Shown here piece after piece: positions 9,511 through 19,733 of a stretch of 64,000 bases of DNA. Under the pieces are notes generated by a model. That model searched no databases, was not told where the DNA came from, and worked only from the letters and a program-made list of their open reading frames with translations. Origin of the DNA: Aureibaculum sp. 2308TA14-22 (GTDB lineage: Bacteria; Bacteroidota; Bacteroidia; Flavobacteriales; Flavobacteriaceae); assembly GCF_040538665.1 (NCBI RefSeq), contig NZ_JBEWXT010000001.1:1328501-1392500 (forward strand). Reading direction: 5' to 3'. A program made the position numbers and the translations under genes. Every line of letters begins with the position of its first letter. Positions within the stretch are counted from its first letter, which is position 1.

Positions 9511-11430
9511 ATGCTAAAATCATTTTTTTTAAAAGGTGCTAATGCTACTGTCTCTAGATGGGTAGTACTAATGATTGACGTATCAATTGTTTTACAAACT
9601 TTTTTTCTTGCCTATCTTATCCGCTTTAACTTTGTACTAAGTTTTCAGAAATACGGATTTTTGTCACAAATACTACTTGTTGCTATTCTTGCGATGTTGA
9701 GTTTTCTATTTGTTGGTTCTCACAAAGGTACGGTAAGATATACTGGTATAAAGGATGCGGTTAATGTATTTTACGGGACATTGATTTTGTTTGTAATTAT
9801 GGCCTTCATTGTTCTCATTCATAGAGAGTTTGACATGTTTGATCGATTTGCAGCACCGTTATCAGTAATTATTACACATTTCCTTCTAAATATAATTGTA
9901 TTAATTGCTGGGCGATTTATTTTTAAACAACTAATCCAAAGGATAATAACCGAATATAAACCGCCAAAAAAGACATTGATCTATGGAGCAGGAGACTCGG
10001 GAATGCTTACCTATGCAGCCATTAGTAACAACTTAAACAATAGTGCTAATATTGTAGGTTTTATTGATGACGATAAAAAGAAAAAAGGTAAAAAATACAA
10101 TAGGGTTAAAGTTTACCCTTCGGATGAAGTTACGAAAGAGTTTATCTTAGAAAATAATATCAAAGAAATAATTGTTTCTATACATAATATTAAACCCTTT
10201 GAGTTATTTGAAATAGTTGATCGACTGATACCTTTACCAGCCAAGGTAAAAGTAGTACCACCAGTTGAACAATGGATTGATGGTGATTTAAACGTTGGGC
10301 AACTTACAGAAGTTAAAATTGAAGACTTGCTCAATAGAACACCAATAAAAATAAACAACCCTATACTTCAAAAAGAGTTGGATAATAAAGTGATTTTAAT
10401 TACGGGTGCAGCAGGTTCAATTGGTAGTGAAATTGCTCATCAAGTTGGTAATTATAATTATAAACATCTTATTTTATTAGATCAGGCTGAATCTGATCTT
10501 TATAATGTTCAGCAGAGTTTTTACAGAAAGAAATTTAAAAACTTCTCGGTTGAAGTAGCCGATATTAGTAACCAGAATAGAATGGAAAGCATTTTCAATA
10601 AATATGATATTGAGATGGTTTTTCATGCAGCTGCGTACAAACACGTTCCGCTAATGGAGAACAATCCATATGAAGCGGTTAGAGTCAATGTGTTTGGAGC
10701 ACGAACCATTATGGATTTAGCTTTGGAACATAACGTAGAAAAATTTGTTATGGTTTCTACGGACAAAGCGGTTAACCCAACCAATGTAATGGGAGCAACA
10801 AAGCGTGTTGCTGAAGTGTATGCCAATTGCCTCAATTTTGAAGGTAAAACTAAATTTATTACCACACGATTTGGAAATGTTTTAGGGTCTAATGGTTCAG
10901 TAATTCCTTTATTCAAAAAACAAATTGCTGAAGGTGGACCAATTCAAGTCACACACAAAGAAATTACACGGTATTTTATGACCATAAGTGAAGCCTGTAG
11001 TTTGGTGTTAGAAGCGGGAGTAATGGGTAAAGGCGGTGAAATATATGTTTTTGATATGGGCGAATCCGTTAAGATATATGATTTGGCCAAAAAAATGATT
11101 CACCTTTCGGGATTAAAATACCCAGAAGATATTGATATTAAAATTATTGGTTTGCGGCCAGGAGAAAAATTGTACGAAGAATTATTAAGCAACGAAGAGA
11201 ACACCATACCAACTTACAATGAAAAAATTATGATTGCTAAGGTAGACCCTGTGGATTATAAAGTGGTCAAAGACAAAATTGTTGCACTCTCCCAATTGGA
11301 TAATATGGATAATTTTGAAATTGTATCGAGAATGAAAGAGATCGTAAAAGAATATATATCTAACAATTCGGAATACGAACAATTGGATGGAGAAAAGTCT
11401 TCAGTAGATGATGAAAAAGTTCGGGGTTAA
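9511..11430 (+). CDS. Membrane-bound nucleoside-diphosphate-sugar 4,6-dehydratase (WbpM/CapD/PglF-like)
   Basis: A 639-residue protein with about four N-terminal transmembrane helices (roughly residues 15-145), a first Rossmann-like domain beginning at TLIYGAGDSG, and a C-terminal SDR domain with TGAAGSIGSE near residue 297. The catalytic segment reads VSTDKAVNPTNVMGATK, with Met in place of the usual SDR Tyr, as in the WbpM/FlaA1 class of UDP-GlcNAc 4,6-dehydratases. It would make UDP-4-keto-6-deoxy-HexNAc, substrate for the aminotransferase just upstream or the reductase at 1094-1999. It ends only 8 bp from the convergent DUF4105 gene and closes the polysaccharide locus. Confidence 0.92.
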   Translation: MLKSFFLKGANATVSRWVVLMIDVSIVLQTFFLAYLIRFNFVLSFQKYGFLSQILLVAILAMLSFLFVGSHKGTVRYTGIKDAVNVFYGTLILFVIMAFIVLIHREFDMFDRFAAPLSVIITHFLLNIIVLIAGRFIFKQLIQRIITEYKPPKKTLIYGAGDSGMLTYAAISNNLNNSANIVGFIDDDKKKKGKKYNRVKVYPSDEVTKEFILENNIKEIIVSIHNIKPFELFEIVDRLIPLPAKVKVVPPVEQWIDGDLNVGQLTEVKIEDLLNRTPIKINNPILQKELDNKVILITGAAGSIGSEIAHQVGNYNYKHLILLDQAESDLYNVQQSFYRKKFKNFSVEVADISNQNRMESIFNKYDIEMVFHAAAYKHVPLMENNPYEAVRVNVFGARTIMDLALEHNVEKFVMVSTDKAVNPTNVMGATKRVAEVYANCLNFEGKTKFITTRFGNVLGSNGSVIPLFKKQIAEGGPIQVTHKEITRYFMTISEACSLVLEAGVMGKGGEIYVFDMGESVKIYDLAKKMIHLSGLKYPEDIDIKIIGLRPGEKLYEELLSNEENTIPTYNEKIMIAKVDPVDYKVVKDKIVALSQLDNMDNFEIVSRMKEIVKEYISNNSEYEQLDGEKSSVDDEKVRG

Positions 11431-11438
11431 GATAAATT

Positions 11439-12608
11439 CTATGATTCAGTATATCTGAACAAAAACCAATATCTAATGCCTAGCACTATTAATAGTGGAA
11501 GTATTCCAATAGCAAATACCTGAATTTTTAATATCCATAATAGTACTGTTAAAACCAAGAGCATCAATAGCAATAAAACATACTTTTTCACCCAATTTGA
11601 TAATTTATTTTTTAACAACACAAAAGCAACAAACAAATTTGGCATAAAGGCCCATAGTGCATTATAGTTGTCTTTTGTTGCCGAATGATCAGTGGCAAAC
11701 CATAATAGAAAAACGACCGTGCCTATTAACCCAGTTAACAAGAACAGAAAAAAATCTAACCATTTGCTGCGTTTTTTCCTTTTAAGGTCTCTATATGTAA
11801 TCCAGAAAACGAATAAGGCGAATATTGAAAATAGGGTAGTAGGAGTAAAAATTTGAAACTCAATAATGCCTTTATCTCTTGTATTATATAAAATTTTTGT
11901 TTCCTTTACAAGAGGTTGGTCGTTAATTGTACTTTCGGCATAAGTATTAAAAATATTATCGGGTAAAAAAAGATAATCTTTGGGGGTTGCTTTTTTGTCG
12001 ATTACAGAACCTAAGGCCAAATCAATTCCAAAAGTACCCCAAGGATGTTTTTTATTGGCATATTTATGAATTAAACTACGAAGTGTCTCATCCTTACCTT
12101 CAATGAAAGAAGTTGAAAATTCAACTTTTTCCTTTAGTACATTTTTTGCTACATCCTTTAATCTCGTTGCACAATTATCATAAAAAAAATCGTATAAATA
12201 AGATTTGTTTTCTGGTTTGGCATTGTTCTGCAAAAAGTTGAAAAATGCTTGTTTTTCAGATAATGATAAATTTAAAATTTGTTCTCTTATTCCTCTATTT
12301 TCTTCCTTGTAACTTTTATAAAAATATGAGAAAGGATAAGCCCCTAAATCGTACAATAATTTTCCTTGTGCAAATTTTCCATAGAAATTGGGAGTGTTAA
12401 AATCAAACATTCCATAATTATATGCTAGATCCATATTCAGCACTTTATCTTTTACCCTAAATGCACTGTGACCAAAAGCATCATATAAATTATGACCAGG
12501 GTCAACGGTAATTACACTTATTTCAGCTTGGTCAGATAAAGTTATCTGCTGGGCAAATCCATTAACTACTAAAAACAGACAGGAAATATAAAATAGACTT
12601 CTTTTCAA
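11439..12608 (-). CDS. DUF4105 domain-containing membrane protein
   Basis: A 389-residue protein with a cleavable signal peptide (ending near NGFAQQ), then a large extracytoplasmic domain with the DUF4105 pattern (VDPGHNLYDAFGHSAFRV, then YNYGMFDF and the DFFYDNCATRL segment), and about four C-terminal transmembrane helices. The conserved His and Cys residues in this family suggest a peptidase-like fold, but its function is unsettled. Widespread in Bacteroidota. Its stop lies 8 bp from that of the convergent dehydratase. An 89-bp gap with a REP-like remnant separates it from the PorV-like gene upstream on the same strand. Confidence 0.88.
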   Translation of the reverse strand: MKRSLFYISCLFLVVNGFAQQITLSDQAEISVITVDPGHNLYDAFGHSAFRVKDKVLNMDLAYNYGMFDFNTPNFYGKFAQGKLLYDLGAYPFSYFYKSYKEENRGIREQILNLSLSEKQAFFNFLQNNAKPENKSYLYDFFYDNCATRLKDVAKNVLKEKVEFSTSFIEGKDETLRSLIHKYANKKHPWGTFGIDLALGSVIDKKATPKDYLFLPDNIFNTYAESTINDQPLVKETKILYNTRDKGIIEFQIFTPTTLFSIFALFVFWITYRDLKRKKRSKWLDFFLFLLTGLIGTVVFLLWFATDHSATKDNYNALWAFMPNLFVAFVLLKNKLSNWVKKYVLLLLMLLVLTVLLWILKIQVFAIGILPLLIVLGIRYWFLFRYTES

Positions 12609-12634
12609 TGTTCTATATTTTTAATTTTTGGTAC

Positions 12635-12660
12635 TGTCATTCCCGCGTAAACTGGAATCT
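12635..12660. repeat. Short REP-like repeat remnant (GTCATTCCCGCG type)
   Basis: TGTCATTCCCGCG (12635-12647) followed by GGAATCT (12654-12660). The same unit, better preserved, is at 25400-25425. Both are intergenic. The motif resembles the common bacterial dispersed repeat with inverted GTCATTCCCGCG.../...GGAATCT halves. Confidence 0.5.
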
Positions 12661-12697
12661 TATAAATATTACCGGAGAATTTCAATCGAAACATTTT

Positions 12698-13825
12698 TTA
12701 TTCTAAAGTTACAGGTCTAAACGCACTAATATCAACTTTTATAGAAAATACATTGGAAAACAAAGAGCCACTTGCACCTCCAATATTGGTCAAGGCATAA
12801 TCAACGGATATACCTTTGTAGTTAAAACCAACACCAAAATTAGGTTCCAAGGTCAACGATTTATTGTTGTCAAAGTCGGTTTCGTTCTGGAAATTATTGA
12901 CACCACCCCTTAAATAAACCAAATTGATATAATCCAGTTGAAACCCAAAAGAGGGACTTAGACTTACAACCGAGCTCGAAACAACATCATTGGTCTTTGC
13001 AAAACGCATATTTAAGTCAAGTGCGGTCAGCAGGTTAAAATCTCTGGCAACCTTAAATTTTCTAGCCACGCCCAACTGTGCTTTAGGCTTAGTAAGTTCA
13101 ATTTTTTCGGGAGTAACCGTAGGGATTATTTCATCATCATTATCAGGATTGCCATCATTTAAAATACTCTGATTTAAGTTATTATAAATTTCTAAAATGT
13201 TATTCAATTCATCATCATCAAAAGACCATGCATTAAAGGTGGTAGTGATATCGCGTAGCATTAATCCGAATTGCCAATTGTTGCGTTTAAATTGTAATCC
13301 AGCATCTAAACCAAAACCAATGGAAGTAGCAAAACCACCAATTTTACGTCTTACAATCTTAGCATTTACGCCTACATTTAAATCTTTTGTAATCAGCTTT
13401 TTTGCATAAGCCACATTAACTGCCCAATCAGCGGCTGAAAATAGGCTTACCCTATCATAATTAATTTGCCCGTCTTGAATAAGTTGAGTGGTATTCAAAA
13501 TATCATCAACACCAAAACGCATAATAGCAATGGCAACTGTACTTTCATTGTTAATAGGCTTGGCAAAGCCTACATAATCGTAATTAGCAATACCCTGAAA
13601 ATATTCGGCATGCATCAAAGATCCTTGGTAATCTTTTAAGCCTACCAAACCTGCTGGATTCCAATAAATGGCATTGACATCATTACTAAAAGCCGTTACC
13701 GCTTTACCCATACCAAATGCCGCAGCATCAACACCAATGTTTAAAAATTCATTAGAGAAGTTTCTGATGGTTTGCCCATAAGTTGTCTGAGCTAAGAATA
13801 ATATGAGCACTAATATTTTTTTCAA
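12698..13825 (-). CDS. PorV/PorQ family outer-membrane beta-barrel protein
   Basis: A 375-residue protein with a signal peptide (cut near TYGQT). The mature start NIGVDAAAFGMGKAV followed by NAIYWNPAGLV is the fingerprint of the PorV/PorQ (UPF0164/FadL-related) barrels linked to type IX secretion. PorV carries T9SS substrates to the surface; a T9SS cargo is present at 46028-46852. This copy is not beside porU, so I cannot say whether it is PorV itself or a paralogue. It lies 22 bp after the ABC ATPase gene on the same strand and is probably co-transcribed with it. Confidence 0.8.
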   Translation of the reverse strand: MKKILVLILFLAQTTYGQTIRNFSNEFLNIGVDAAAFGMGKAVTAFSNDVNAIYWNPAGLVGLKDYQGSLMHAEYFQGIANYDYVGFAKPINNESTVAIAIMRFGVDDILNTTQLIQDGQINYDRVSLFSAADWAVNVAYAKKLITKDLNVGVNAKIVRRKIGGFATSIGFGLDAGLQFKRNNWQFGLMLRDITTTFNAWSFDDDELNNILEIYNNLNQSILNDGNPDNDDEIIPTVTPEKIELTKPKAQLGVARKFKVARDFNLLTALDLNMRFAKTNDVVSSSVVSLSPSFGFQLDYINLVYLRGGVNNFQNETDFDNNKSLTLEPNFGVGFNYKGISVDYALTNIGGASGSLFSNVFSIKVDISAFRPVTLE

Positions 13826-13847
13826 TTAATCTATTTACTTTGATTCT

Positions 13848-14507
13848 TTAAACTATTTTACCATCCAACATTTCCAATTTTCTATCGGCCATATCGGCCA
13901 ATTCTGTATTATGGGTCACAATGACAAAGGTTTGATTAAATTCGTCACGTAAGCTAAAAAATAATTCATGCAAATTCTTAGCGGAAGCCGTGTCTAAATT
14001 ACCACTAGGCTCGTCTGCAAAAATAACCTTTGGATTGTTAATTAAAGCTCTGGCAACGGCTACACGTTGTTGTTCTCCACCAGAAAGTTCATTAGGCTTA
14101 TGGTCAACTCTGTCAGATAAGCCCAAAAAATCTAATACTTTTTTAGCTTCAGTTTCAACCTTTTTTTTTGGTTTATTAGCAATAAATGCCGGAATACAAA
14201 CATTTTCTAAAGCAGTGAACTCAGGCAATAATTGATGAAATTGAAAAATGAAACCAATATGCTCATTTCTAAATTTTGATAAGTTTTTATCTTTTAAGTT
14301 TAAAACATTTTGTTGGTTTAAACTCAATAAAGCATCGTTGGTATTAGTCGGTTTGTCTAAAGTTCCTAATATTTGTAACAACGTGGTTTTTCCTGCACCA
14401 GAAGGACCAACAATAGCTACTATTTCTCCTTGCTTTATCGTTAGATCTACCCCTTTTAACACTTCTAAATCACCATAAAATTTATGAATATTCTTCGCTA
14501 CAATCAT
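13848..14507 (-). CDS. lolD: ABC transporter ATP-binding protein, LolD-like
   Basis: A 219-residue ATPase subunit with Walker [11 protein letters not shown]-loop [17 protein letters not shown], signature LSGGEQQR, Walker [10 protein letters not shown] and switch His in VIVTHN. The Q-loop wording and length fit the LolD/MacB class, which in LolCDE powers release of lipoproteins from the inner membrane. The permease partner is not adjacent, as is usual in Flavobacteriaceae. The substrate is inferred from family resemblance only. Confidence 0.85.
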   Translation of the reverse strand: MIVAKNIHKFYGDLEVLKGVDLTIKQGEIVAIVGPSGAGKTTLLQILGTLDKPTNTNDALLSLNQQNVLNLKDKNLSKFRNEHIGFIFQFHQLLPEFTALENVCIPAFIANKPKKKVETEAKKVLDFLGLSDRVDHKPNELSGGEQQRVAVARALINNPKVIFADEPSGNLDTASAKNLHELFFSLRDEFNQTFVIVTHNTELADMADRKLEMLDGKIV

Positions 14508-14618
14508 AATTAAAAAAATCTTAGTGTAAAACTACATAATTAATTGGAAAAATGTAGTTTGAAGGAGTTTATCTAACAAAATAAGAATTGCAAATAGCCA
14601 AAGCAGAACATATAGTGG

Positions 14619-17024
14619 TTATAGCCATGTCTTAATTTTATTGTAATCTAAGAAATAAATAAATTTTAAAGAGAAATTATTGACAATAGGTTCTTCAAAT
14701 AAATTTTCTAAATTTCTATTGAAGTTTAAATACGAAAGATCATCAGAATTAAAAATTGAATTTCTGTACAAAGCAACTAGTTGACTTCCGGGAGCAAATT
14801 CCCACGCGTAGCTTAAGTCTAAATTCCAAATATTATAATTTATATCATGGTTGCCGATATAAGTACTGCTATCTAAAGTTCCCTCAGTATTCAGTTCATA
14901 AAAATTATTGTCATAGGTTACTGGCGACCAATAATGCCTAAATGCAAGGGATAGTGAAGATTTTACGCTAAAACTATATTTTCCAGAAAGGGCATTGGTC
15001 ACGGTTTTTACATCTCTATTTCCAAAAATAATATCACCATTATTTTGCCTTGCTACCCATCCGTTTGCATTTTTTAATTTTGAATATTCAAAATTATAAA
15101 TTATTTGAAATTTATTGCTAAAACGAAAGCGAGGCTCAAAATTTATGGCAACAAAGTCTTCGCTAGTGCCGTATCTACTTCCATAAGTGCCTCTAAGGTC
15201 ATAGGCAAAGTTCTTTCTATAATCCGTAGAAACCCAAGCACCTAATTCTAGAATACCATTTTGTTTAAAATAACGCCCTGCTACCCTAGGTTCAAAATAG
15301 TCAAATTGTTTGCCAATATTAGTTTCTATACCTCCACCAAAGGCCAATCTAGATTTCGTGATAAAAAAGGCGTCAAATTCAAACTCATTACCTGTATAAA
15401 CATTAGGGTTGTTCAGATAATCGATACTAGACTCAAAACTAATCCTATAATCATTAAAATGTTTGGTAGGCTTAAAAATTTGATACGATATTTCTCCAAA
15501 ATAGGTCGAAATATTATTTCTTCTTTGAAACCCTAAATCATTAACTTCATAAGTATCATTATTTCTGTAGTGACCTGCACCATATTGTACATTACCAAAA
15601 ATTTTAGAAACTTCAACAAAACCTGAAAAGCCGTCAGTTATTTCACCATTTTCTTTGACGTTACTCATCTTAAAATTACCTTTGATATTGTATTTATTAC
15701 TTTTATTAGTAATATCATAAAGCAATCCAGTAACATTGGCATCCCTAAAACTACCACTTCTGGTAACATTTGTATTGATTAGAGTTACAGAAGAATTTTT
15801 ATTGAATTGTTGATCAAAAACCAAAACGTTATAATTGGCCAAAGGTTCCGTAACTACTTTTCTAGTTTTATTTGTCATTGAGTTTTTTACAGTAGCTGAT
15901 GTTTTTTCTGTAATGGCATTAAAAATACCAATACCCAAGCCTTTCTTTGTACGACCCGATAATTTAATTGCATTGAGCATATTTACCTTTTCGGGATTGT
16001 TGATTATTTCTTCATCGGTACCAAGCTGATCGTCAACAGCATTATAACCAACTGCACGATTACCTATTCTTCGAGAATAGAACAATCTTCCTTTATCGAA
16101 TAATTCTGTTCCTTCAGTAAAAAAATCGCGTTGTTCATCAAAGCGTTGCTCAAAAGGACCTAAATTAAGTTCCAAATCATCAAATCCAGTTTGACCAAAA
16201 TCTGGTATTAATGTAACATCAAGTGTAAAACTTTCGTTTATTCCATACTTTAAATCTAGTCCAATGCTCTTATCAAACTCGGTATTACCATCATAATTTG
16301 TAATTGCTGCAGATGCATATGGAGAAAAGCTTAGTCGTGTTGGTGCTTCAATATTTTTTAAACCTGTCAATAGTCCTGAGTATTGTGTAATCTCTCCTTT
16401 ACTTTTATCGATATAATTCCAAACATACTGTTCGTTTATATAATGAATTCTTCTGTGGAAATTAATTCCCCAAGTTTCAACATTTGTAGAAAAGCGTAAT
16501 GCGGAGTAGGGAATTTTTATTTCAACCACCCAACTGTTTTTATTAAACTTTACTTTACTAAACCACACAGCATTCCATGTAAAGTCTTCATTACCATTGG
16601 AAACTTTGGCATCTCCTTGAGCTCCCGTACTTTGAACCGCAAACTCAGTATCGTTTTGCCCATCATTATTAGGGTTTATAGAAATGAGAAAGAAATCGGT
16701 ATTGCCGAATTCATCTCTGTTTCCAAACTCCATAGGTACTTTGTCAGGAGTGTCATCATAAAGTGTTGCTCCAAAATAAATGGCCTCATCATCATATGCA
16801 ACCCTTACCGTAGTTTTTTTGTTGTTTCGTTCAGCATCTCCATCACCAGGCTGAAACATCACAAAATCTTTTGCTATATCTGTATTTTGCCAAAAAGGTT
16901 CATCTAAAACCCCATTGATAACTGGCGGTTTATCAATTTTTAACGCTTTAATTTGTTTTTTAGCCAGTTGCGAAAAGGAAAGCGTAGATAAAAAAATAAG
17001 TAAAATGAATGGGTTAAATTTCAT
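14619..17024 (-). CDS. DUF5916 protein with N-terminal CBM9-like domain, predicted outer-membrane barrel
   Basis: An 801-residue protein with a signal peptide (SFSQLAK). Residues of roughly 25-210 form a carbohydrate-binding-family-9-like domain (PPVINGVLDEPFWQ, then VRVAYDDEAIYFGA and ALRFS), and the remainder is the DUF5916 region of alternating beta strands ending in an aromatic-rich strand, as in an outer-membrane barrel. Function of the family is not established. It is separated by 111 bp from the ABC ATPase gene and faces away from sucC. Confidence 0.87.
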   Translation of the reverse strand: MKFNPFILLIFLSTLSFSQLAKKQIKALKIDKPPVINGVLDEPFWQNTDIAKDFVMFQPGDGDAERNNKKTTVRVAYDDEAIYFGATLYDDTPDKVPMEFGNRDEFGNTDFFLISINPNNDGQNDTEFAVQSTGAQGDAKVSNGNEDFTWNAVWFSKVKFNKNSWVVEIKIPYSALRFSTNVETWGINFHRRIHYINEQYVWNYIDKSKGEITQYSGLLTGLKNIEAPTRLSFSPYASAAITNYDGNTEFDKSIGLDLKYGINESFTLDVTLIPDFGQTGFDDLELNLGPFEQRFDEQRDFFTEGTELFDKGRLFYSRRIGNRAVGYNAVDDQLGTDEEIINNPEKVNMLNAIKLSGRTKKGLGIGIFNAITEKTSATVKNSMTNKTRKVVTEPLANYNVLVFDQQFNKNSSVTLINTNVTRSGSFRDANVTGLLYDITNKSNKYNIKGNFKMSNVKENGEITDGFSGFVEVSKIFGNVQYGAGHYRNNDTYEVNDLGFQRRNNISTYFGEISYQIFKPTKHFNDYRISFESSIDYLNNPNVYTGNEFEFDAFFITKSRLAFGGGIETNIGKQFDYFEPRVAGRYFKQNGILELGAWVSTDYRKNFAYDLRGTYGSRYGTSEDFVAINFEPRFRFSNKFQIIYNFEYSKLKNANGWVARQNNGDIIFGNRDVKTVTNALSGKYSFSVKSSLSLAFRHYWSPVTYDNNFYELNTEGTLDSSTYIGNHDINYNIWNLDLSYAWEFAPGSQLVALYRNSIFNSDDLSYLNFNRNLENLFEEPIVNNFSLKFIYFLDYNKIKTWL

Positions 17025-17144
17025 TTAGATGGGTTAAGTTATTTTAGTTTCATGCGAAAGTATTTATTTGCAAAGAATAAATCCTTAAAAAAATGTTAAA
17101 GAAATATGTATTTAGGCAAAATGGTAATTTATTTTAAAAGTTAA

Positions 17145-17173
17145 TTGTATTAACAAATGGTTTGTTATTTTTG
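17145..17173 (+). promoter_or_regulatory. sucC promoter (Bacteroidota type)
   Basis: TTG (17145-17147) at the -33 position and TATTTTTG (17166-17173) at -7, separated by 18 bp, matching the Flavobacterium TTG/TAnnTTTG consensus. The start codon is 26 bp after the -7 box. This is the best-formed promoter in the window. Confidence 0.75.
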
Positions 17174-17199
17174 TAAAACTTATTTTCAAAATATACAGA

Positions 17200-18393
17200 A
17201 TGAATTTACACGAATATCAAGGAAAAGAAATATTAAATAGTTTTGGAGTTAGAATACAAAGAGGTAGAGTTGCTCATAACCATAAAGAAGCTGTTGAAGT
17301 TGCAAAACAGTTAGCCACTGAAACCGGAACAGGTTGGTGGGTAATTAAAGCTCAGATACATGCTGGAGGTAGAGGTAAAGGAGGTGGTGTTAAATTGGCC
17401 AAAAATCTGTCAGAAGTTGAGTCAATATCACAAGATATAATTGGCATGATGTTAAAGACGCCACAAACTCCACCAGAAGGTAAAAAAGTAAATCAGGTAC
17501 TAATTGCCGAAGATGTCTATTACCCTGGAGATAACGAGCCAGAAGAGTATTATATGTCGGTACTGTTAAACCGTGAAAGTGGTAGAAATATGATTATGTA
17601 CTCTACGGAGGGCGGTATGGATATTGAAACTGTAGCGGAAGAAACTCCTCACTTAATATTTACTGAAGAAGTTGACCCCGCAGTTGGTTTATTGCCCTTT
17701 CAAGCTAGAAAAGTTGCGTTTAACTTAGGTTTGTCTGGTGTTGCTTTGAAAGAAATGGTAAAATTTGTTACCTCTTTATACACGGCATACATAAAATCAG
17801 ATTCCTCGATGTTTGAAATTAATCCAGTATTAAAAACGTCTGATGATAAAATTATGGCTGTCGATGCTAAGGTATCTTTGGATGACAATGCATTATTCAG
17901 GCATAAAGATTATGCAGAAATGCGTGATTTGCGTGAAGAGAACCCAATTGAAGTTGAAGCCAGAGCCGCAGGATTAAACTATGTTGACCTTGACGGAAAC
18001 GTTGGCTGTATGGTAAATGGTGCAGGATTGGCAATGGGTACTATGGATTTAATAAAACAAGCAGGTGGAGAACCGGCTAACTTTTTAGATGTCGGTGGAA
18101 CAGCTGATGCTAAGCGAGTGGAAACAGCTTTTAGAATTATTTTAAAAGATTCTAACGTGAAAGCGATTTTGGTAAATATTTTTGGAGGTATTGTACGTTG
18201 CGATAGGGTAGCACAAGGTGTTGTAGATGCCTATACCAATATGGGCGATGCCATTAATGTACCCATTATTGTCCGTTTACAGGGTACAAATGCCAAAGAG
18301 GCTAAAGAACTTATTGATAATAGCGGTATGGAAATTATTTCTGCTACCGAATTTAAAGAAGCTGCTGATAAAGTACAAGAAGTTTTAGCTTAA
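17200..18393 (+). CDS. sucC: Succinate-CoA ligase (ADP-forming) subunit beta
   Basis: A 397-residue ATP-grasp protein starting MNLHEYQGKEI, the invariant SucC start. The ATP-grasp N-terminal domain carries GGRGKGGG, a FEINPVL segment holds metal ligands, and the C-terminal CoA-ligase domain carries GCMVNGAGLAMGTMD, GGTADAKRV and NIFGGIVRCD. With SucD (not in this window) it interconverts succinyl-CoA and succinate with substrate-level phosphorylation in the TCA cycle. Length is normal. It has its own promoter, and a serine hydrolase follows after 29 bp. Confidence 0.98.
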   Translation: MNLHEYQGKEILNSFGVRIQRGRVAHNHKEAVEVAKQLATETGTGWWVIKAQIHAGGRGKGGGVKLAKNLSEVESISQDIIGMMLKTPQTPPEGKKVNQVLIAEDVYYPGDNEPEEYYMSVLLNRESGRNMIMYSTEGGMDIETVAEETPHLIFTEEVDPAVGLLPFQARKVAFNLGLSGVALKEMVKFVTSLYTAYIKSDSSMFEINPVLKTSDDKIMAVDAKVSLDDNALFRHKDYAEMRDLREENPIEVEARAAGLNYVDLDGNVGCMVNGAGLAMGTMDLIKQAGGEPANFLDVGGTADAKRVETAFRIILKDSNVKAILVNIFGGIVRCDRVAQGVVDAYTNMGDAINVPIIVRLQGTNAKEAKELIDNSGMEIISATEFKEAADKVQEVLA

Positions 18394-18422
18394 GGGAAAA
18401 ATAATAAAATTTCTTAAACAAT

Positions 18423-19727
18423 ATGAAACCGATACTACATTCAAAAATTATAACTTTTTGTATGTATTTATCGGTTTTTTGTAGTTATGCCCAAGATAAA
18501 CTCACGTATGCTAATCCATCTGATGTTGGTTTAGATTCAACTTTTATTTACCACAAAGTTGACTCAATTATAACATTGGGAATCCAAAACCATGCTTTCC
18601 CAGGTGCCCAAGTCTTAGTCGCTAAGGAAAGTAAAATTATTTTTCACCAAGCTTATGGTTTTCATACCTATGATTCTATCCAAAAAGTAGGATTGGACGA
18701 TATTTATGATTTGGCATCAGTTACCAAAATTACGGCAGCATTACCTGCTTTGATGAAGTTAGTTGATGAAGGCAAATTGGACTTAGACGAGCCATTTAGT
18801 AACTATTGGAAACGCTGGAGGCATGTTAAAGACAAAAAAGAACTGACTTTACGCGAAATTTTGGCTCATCAGGCTGGACTCAAACCTTACATTGTTTTTC
18901 TTAATGAAGTCATTAAGAAAAATGGTAAAATTAAAAAGCGATTTGTAAAACAAAAGCCAACTAAACATTTTAGTAATCAAGCATATAAGGGATTATATAT
19001 TAAAAATAAGTTTAATAGAAAAATGTACCGAATGGCAAATCGGTCAAAAGTTACAAAAGAAAAAAAATATAGGTATTCGGGGTTGACTTTTCTTATTTAT
19101 CCTGAATTGATTCAACAAATTTCGGGGCAATCTTTTGAAAATTACTTAACGGATAATTTTTACAAACCTTTGGGAGCTAATACTATGGGTTTTACTCCAA
19201 AGAAGAAGAATTACAAAAATAAGATTGTTCCCACAGAGTATGATTCCATCTTTAGAAAAGAGTTAACGCATGGTTGGGTTCATGACGAAAATGCTTCGTT
19301 ATTGGGTGGGGTTTCGGGTAATGCAGGCTTGTTTGCAACAGCAACCGATTTAGCCAAAATGATGCAAATGTATATGAATTATGGTGTTTATAATGGTAAG
19401 CGATATTTTTCCGAAGCTACGGTTAAAGAATTTATAAAAATCCAATATCCGAATAATGACAATAGAAGGGGATTGGGATTTGACAAACCGTCTATTGGAA
19501 ATGATACATTGAGTTTAAAAGATGCTTATCCTTCTCCTGAAGTAAGTGCTGAAAGCTTTGGACATTCGGGTTTTACAGGAACTTTTGTATGGGCAGACCC
19601 CAAAGAGAAATTAGTATATATTTTCTTATCAAATAGAGTACACCCTACAAGAAATAATAGAGGTATCTACACTTTTAATATTAGAAGTGCCATACAACAA
19701 GTCTTTTATCAAGCAAAGAAAGAATAA
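18423..19727 (+). CDS. Serine hydrolase, beta-lactamase/class C family (S12-like)
   Basis: A 434-residue exported enzyme with an N-terminal signal peptide (cut near CSYAQ). The penicillin-binding fold motifs are the nucleophile Ser99-V-T-Lys102 in DLASVTKITAA, the YSG triad in KYRYSGLTF and the FGHSGFTGT segment in place of KTG. Family members include D-amino-acid peptidases, esterases and EstB-type lactamases. A lysine-rich insert (roughly residues 165-220) lies between the first two motifs. It is 29 bp after sucC and could be read through from it; its stop is 6 bp from the convergent TonB receptor. Substrate unknown. Confidence 0.9.
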   Translation: MKPILHSKIITFCMYLSVFCSYAQDKLTYANPSDVGLDSTFIYHKVDSIITLGIQNHAFPGAQVLVAKESKIIFHQAYGFHTYDSIQKVGLDDIYDLASVTKITAALPALMKLVDEGKLDLDEPFSNYWKRWRHVKDKKELTLREILAHQAGLKPYIVFLNEVIKKNGKIKKRFVKQKPTKHFSNQAYKGLYIKNKFNRKMYRMANRSKVTKEKKYRYSGLTFLIYPELIQQISGQSFENYLTDNFYKPLGANTMGFTPKKKNYKNKIVPTEYDSIFRKELTHGWVHDENASLLGGVSGNAGLFATATDLAKMMQMYMNYGVYNGKRYFSEATVKEFIKIQYPNNDNRRGLGFDKPSIGNDTLSLKDAYPSPEVSAESFGHSGFTGTFVWADPKEKLVYIFLSNRVHPTRNNRGIYTFNIRSAIQQVFYQAKKE

Positions 19728-19733
19728 CCAAGG

